From assembly GCA_964527835.1 (NCBI GenBank), contig CAZGNV010000023.1, positions 1 through 64,000 of the forward strand: 64,000 nt of DNA. The letters run 5' to 3'. The notes under the pieces were generated by a model, which did no database searches, was not told the DNA's origin, and saw nothing but the letters and a program-made list of their open reading frames with translations. The stretch is from JAFDCJ01 sp964527835. Its GTDB lineage: Bacteria; Desulfobacterota; Desulfobacteria; Desulfobacterales; JAFDCJ01. A program made the position numbers and the translations under genes. This document shows positions 60,876-64,000 of the stretch, one piece after another. The stretch's first letter is position 1. The number at the start of each line of letters is the position of its first letter.

Positions 60876-62443
60876 CTTTTTTCAGTTTCGATGCCCTGGG
60901 GGGAAACCAGCACATCCAATCCGGTGCGCTTCCACGTGGCCTCCGCCTGTTCAACGGTGTCCACCAGCGGCTCCTGGCAGTTGAAAGACGTATTCAAAAG
61001 CAGACGGCAGCCTGTTTTGGCATGCCAGGCTGTCAGCAGCTTGAAGATGAACGGATCATCCTCCTGCTCGACGACCTGGGGCCGGCTGGTGCCGTCGACA
61101 TGGGTGACCGCGGGAAATTGCTGCCCGTCGGTGGAGATGATGTAGGACATGTACTTGCTGGGCACCTCCAGCTGCCCGAGCACCATGGGGGCAAAGGGGC
61201 GGTACCACTCGCGGTGCTTGACATGATCGTTGAGATGCGCTTTGCCGTCGGCAATCCGCGGATCGAGCAGGATGCTGCGATGACCCAATGCCCGCGGGCC
61301 GGATTCCGCCCGGCCGAAGCACAACCCCACGCTTTTGCCGTCTTCCAGCAAGCCGATGATGTCGTCAATGACATCCTCAGGCAGCTTGCCGGCGTCGGTT
61401 CCCAGGTAAGGACTCCAGGCCCGGGGTTTTCTTGGTTTGCCGAGGATATGGTGCCAGACGAAAAGCGCCTGCCCCAAGCTGATCCCGCCGTCGTGGGGCT
61501 GGGCCGGCACCCAGGTGGCTTCATAAAGCCCGCTGTGGTGAATGGCCGTATTGGCGATACAGTTCATGGAACAGCCGCCGGTCATGATCAGGTGCTTGAC
61601 CGGATGCCAGGACCGCATGCGTTGGGCGGCCTCCAGATAATAGTCCGTGGTGGCTTTTTGCAGCGCAGCGCAAACATCCTGGGCGAAGCTGCTGCGCGGA
61701 TCGAGCGGTTTGACCCGTGTTCGTCCCGCCTCATCCCTGGGAAACGGCGAGAAAGGGTGATAGAGCATCTGCTGTTTGATGGTTTCGGCAATTTCGTCGC
61801 GTATCGTGCCGTAGCTTGCCAGCCCCATGAGTTTGCCAGCGCCTTCCAGGCGCTGCATGCCGAAATTGTATTCACCGATGGAAGACCACGTGCGGCCGAT
61901 GTTAAGCTGCATGCGGCCAGTGCCCTCGTAACCCCAGCCGTATTCAATTTCATGGATTTTGTTGCCGCTGCCGTAAGCCAGGGCGCAATTGCGGTAGTCG
62001 CCGCCGCCGTCGGCGGTCAGAATGCCGGCCGCTTCAAAGGGGGATGTGAAAAGGGCGCCGGCGACATGGGCCAGGTGATGGTCCACCGCATAGGCGTCGT
62101 ACCAGCGGCCGAACAGGCGGATGCGATGCTCGCTCCAGCGGTTTTCCACCGGACCGCCCCAACCGTCGCGCATGTAATCAGGGTGCTGTTGATAGGTGTC
62201 ACCCTTAAGATCCCATGAAAATGAGCTGCCGTCCAGGCAGGGGCGCACCCAGGGGCTGAGGACCACGATGTCAATGGTCTCCGGCTGCCAGCCATAAGTT
62301 TTCAAGATAGCATTCAGGTCCATGGCGCCCTGGTCGTGCTTGATGCGGCTGAGGCGTTCTTTTTCCAGCACCACCACCGGCTCGCCGTCCTCCAGCAGGG
62401 TACAATTGGCGTCATGGGCAAAAAACAGCGATAAAATCCTCAT
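60872..62443 (-). CDS. carbamoyltransferase (NodU/CmcH family)
   Basis: A 523-residue O-carbamoyltransferase. The N-terminal ASKHA-type domain has FFAHDANCTLLEDGEP, AYAVDHHLAHVAGALFTSPFEAAGILTADGGGD (split by the family's HHLAH iron/zinc motif), and LIMTGGCSMNCIANT. The C-terminal YrdC-like part has SGPRALGHRSILLDPR and PFAPMVL. It transfers a carbamoyl group to a sugar or other hydroxyl. Somewhat shorter than the usual 560-600 residues, mainly at the C-terminus. Overlaps both flanking GT genes by 4 bases. Confidence 0.92.
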   Translation of the reverse strand: MRILSLFFAHDANCTLLEDGEPVVVLEKERLSRIKHDQGAMDLNAILKTYGWQPETIDIVVLSPWVRPCLDGSSFSWDLKGDTYQQHPDYMRDGWGGPVENRWSEHRIRLFGRWYDAYAVDHHLAHVAGALFTSPFEAAGILTADGGGDYRNCALAYGSGNKIHEIEYGWGYEGTGRMQLNIGRTWSSIGEYNFGMQRLEGAGKLMGLASYGTIRDEIAETIKQQMLYHPFSPFPRDEAGRTRVKPLDPRSSFAQDVCAALQKATTDYYLEAAQRMRSWHPVKHLIMTGGCSMNCIANTAIHHSGLYEATWVPAQPHDGGISLGQALFVWHHILGKPRKPRAWSPYLGTDAGKLPEDVIDDIIGLLEDGKSVGLCFGRAESGPRALGHRSILLDPRIADGKAHLNDHVKHREWYRPFAPMVLGQLEVPSKYMSYIISTDGQQFPAVTHVDGTSRPQVVEQEDDPFIFKLLTAWHAKTGCRLLLNTSFNCQEPLVDTVEQAEATWKRTGLDVLVSPQGIETEKR

Positions 62444-63705
62444 TCATCCTCCACCAACCCCTGGATTTCACGGCGATAAATGGCAGCCAGACCGTTGATC
62501 AGATCCTGGTTGTCGAAGTCGCGGATGACCCGTTGCCGGGCGGCTGAAATGACCTGCCGGCGCAGGGGGGTATCGGTCAACATGCGCTGCATGGCATCTG
62601 CCAGCAGGTCGGGCCGGCCGGGGGCAACCAGCAGGCCACTGCAGCCGTCTTCAACCACCTCGGGGATTGCCGAGACCCTGGTGGTGACCACCGGCACACC
62701 CATGGCCATGCTTTCCAGCAAAACGTTGGGGATGCCGTCCCGGTCCCCGTTGGCAGCCACTTCACAGCTCAAAACGAAAAGATCGCTCCGGCGATAATGC
62801 TGCACAACCTCGTGGTGCGGCCGGGTCCCCAGCCAGCGGGTTGTCGCGGTCAGTCCGAACTGTTCGATGAGCGCCAGAATGGCGCTGCGGTCTTCACCGT
62901 CGCCGATCAGGGTGTGGCTGAAGGCAAATCCCTGATCGTGCAGCTGCTTGAGTGCGCCATAGAGGGTGGGCAGCCCCTTTTTGGCGGTCAACCGGGCAAT
63001 GGTCAGAATTCGATAAGGGCGTGCCGGCCGGCGCGGTTGATCAAAATCGTTGGCGAAAAGCCGGGTGTCGATGCCGTGATAGATGCGGTGAATCGGTGTC
63101 GTGCGGTCGCCGGCGAGTTTCAACAGGTGCCGCCGGTTGTACTCGGTGCAGGTGACCACGAAGCGGGCCAGCCGGATTTTTTCCCGCAGCTGCCGCCCAT
63201 CCGAGGTGTAGATGTCCTTGGCATGGGCCGTAAAGCTGAACGGCAGGCCGCTCAAGCGGGCCGCAAACATGGCCACCGAGGTGGGCGAATGGGCAAAATG
63301 GGCATGCAGATGAACCACCCCGCTGGCCGGCAGCAAACGGTGCACCAGGTAGCCGGCCTGCAGCAGGTGCTTGATGGTGGCCGACTTGCGGGTTCTCAAA
63401 AACCGGCGGGCCGCGATGCGGGCGGCTGCCAGATAGGTGCGGGGACGCCGGGCCGCCAGCTGAACATTGTGATACACCAGCTGCGGCAGCGGTTTTAACA
63501 GGGTTTCCGGCAGGTAATCGACATCGGCCCGGATCTGTTTGACGCTGTGGTGGGTGAAATCTTCCCGTGGCCGGCGCATGGAGAACAGGTGCACGTCAAA
63601 GCCGAGTTTTTCCAGCAGCAAAATTTCGTTGGAGATGAAGGTCTCAGAAATCCGGGGATAGCCTTTGAGGATCATTCCCAGAACCGGAGGGCCGCAAATG
63701 TTCAT
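62440..63705 (-). CDS. GT4-family glycosyltransferase (colanic-acid type)
   Basis: A 421-residue glycosyltransferase of the AmsK/WcaL type: LKGYPRISETFISNEI, VVHLHAHFAHSPTSVAMFAARLSG (substrate cleft), RILTIARLTAKKGLPTL, HTLIGDGEDRSAI and DGIPNVLLESMAMGVPVVTT (E-x7-E equivalent). Start overlaps the upstream glycosyltransferase by 4 bases (ATGA). Probably adds a sugar to the glycan that is later carbamoylated. Confidence 0.9.
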   Translation of the reverse strand: MNICGPPVLGMILKGYPRISETFISNEILLLEKLGFDVHLFSMRRPREDFTHHSVKQIRADVDYLPETLLKPLPQLVYHNVQLAARRPRTYLAAARIAARRFLRTRKSATIKHLLQAGYLVHRLLPASGVVHLHAHFAHSPTSVAMFAARLSGLPFSFTAHAKDIYTSDGRQLREKIRLARFVVTCTEYNRRHLLKLAGDRTTPIHRIYHGIDTRLFANDFDQPRRPARPYRILTIARLTAKKGLPTLYGALKQLHDQGFAFSHTLIGDGEDRSAILALIEQFGLTATTRWLGTRPHHEVVQHYRRSDLFVLSCEVAANGDRDGIPNVLLESMAMGVPVVTTRVSAIPEVVEDGCSGLLVAPGRPDLLADAMQRMLTDTPLRRQVISAARQRVIRDFDNQDLINGLAAIYRREIQGLVEDE

Positions 63706-64000
63706 GATTTTTTACACCGGAATTCGCGCAGGCGCATCTGCATGGTTTCGATGCCGGTCAGCTGAAAATCGGCGATGGCTTTTCGATAGGGTTCCGGGTG
63801 TTGCAGCAGGGTGAAGATCCTGTCGCGCAGCACATCGGGGCTGAAATCATTCCAGGGGATATAATCCACCAGGTTCTGGCGGCGAAACGCCTGGGCCCGG
63901 ATCAACTGCTCTTTGCGCGGTGTTTCGCGGGGGATGACCAGACTGATGGTTCCCTGGCTGAGAATTTCGCACAGGGTGTTGTATCCCCCCATGCTGACTA
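63702..64000 (-). CDS. MurG-like glycosyltransferase, copy 3 (partial, runs off window)
   Basis: The frame is open to the window edge. The last ~98 residues, beginning VSMGGYNTLCEILSQG then TISLVIPRETPRKEQ, match the C-terminal nucleotide-binding block of the genes at 52160 and 55096. The ATG at 63992 is internal, since the conserved VSMGGYNT reads through it. Third member of the same family in 12 kb and first visible gene of the coupled operon. Confidence 0.8.
   Translation of the reverse strand, partial: VSMGGYNTLCEILSQGTISLVIPRETPRKEQLIRAQAFRRQNLVDYIPWNDFSPDVLRDRIFTLLQHPEPYRKAIADFQLTGIETMQMRLREFRCKKS

Noticed and set aside
63702..63992. Treating 63702-63992 as a complete small gene
   Set aside because: The frame stays open to the window edge and the ATG is internal to the conserved VSMGGYNT block of a larger glycosyltransferase.

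Overview
The window looks like a chromosomal segment of a strictly anaerobic, GC-rich Gram-negative bacterium, most likely a sulfate-reducing or syntrophic member of the Desulfobacterota. This rests on gene content, not on a database match: a tungsten-type aldehyde ferredoxin oxidoreductase, a complete methylmalonyl-CoA (propionate/succinate) pathway built around a biotin transcarboxylase-type enzyme, NifU/NifS-type Fe-S assembly without nitrogenase genes, HypA/HypB, a sigma-28-driven chemoreceptor and many envelope glycan genes. I see no rRNA, tRNA, CRISPR array, insertion sequence or phage gene.

Layout. (1) 66-8555, minus strand: an IclR regulator, a BKACE (DUF849) beta-keto acid cleavage enzyme, a branched-chain-amino-acid-type ABC importer (livK-H-M-G-F), an aldehyde ferredoxin oxidoreductase and a MoaD-like sulfur carrier. 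Together they suggest uptake and catabolism of an unknown carboxylic substrate. (2) 8677-14708: PfkB kinase, MEMO-family protein, FmdB zinc ribbon, nifU-nifS and hypA-hypB. (3) 14837-24639, minus strand: epimerase, mutase, MeaB, carboxyltransferase beta subunit, a 75-residue OadG-like peptide, a fused 5S/biotin-carrier subunit and sucC-sucD. This set interconverts propionyl-CoA, methylmalonyl-CoA, succinyl-CoA and succinate. (4) 24964-27677: Nfu protein, tgt, queA and a DUF2065 protein.

(5) 27833-34305: a signalling and transport cluster. A Cache-HAMP-SpoIIE phosphatase is divergent from an ABC half-transporter with a strongly expanded ATPase domain, followed by a cyclic-nucleotide-binding-domain protein, an RsbW-like kinase and a STAS protein. 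(6) 34333-36198: an overlapping three-gene operon with a PqqD-like protein and two proteins of unknown function. (7) 36395-42338: a chemoreceptor with a clear sigma-28 promoter and two large polytopic membrane proteins (OPT-like and DUF6785-like). (8) 42420-49022: an FtsX-type ABC system whose main permease is a 1634-residue fusion to an M28-peptidase-like domain that has lost metal-ligand residues.

(9) 49315-64000: envelope and glycan genes (O-methyltransferase, radical SAM protein, polysaccharide deacetylase, three members of one MurG-like glycosyltransferase family, two GT4 glycosyltransferases, a carbamoyltransferase). They are interleaved with a SatD/DUF3307 pair, a methylthiotransferase lacking a TRAM domain, a histidine phosphatase and an AT-rich DUF4143 ATPase that looks acquired.

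Intergenic DNA is unusually structured. A dispersed, hairpin-forming repeat recurs in at least eight gaps, and two long imperfect inverted repeats (163 and 178 bp) lie at 24759-24921 and 51137-51314. Convincing palindromic operator candidates precede the IclR, livK and SatD genes. The best candidates for undescribed biology are the ABC/CNB/partner-switching cluster, the PqqD-like operon and the peptidase-like FtsX fusion.
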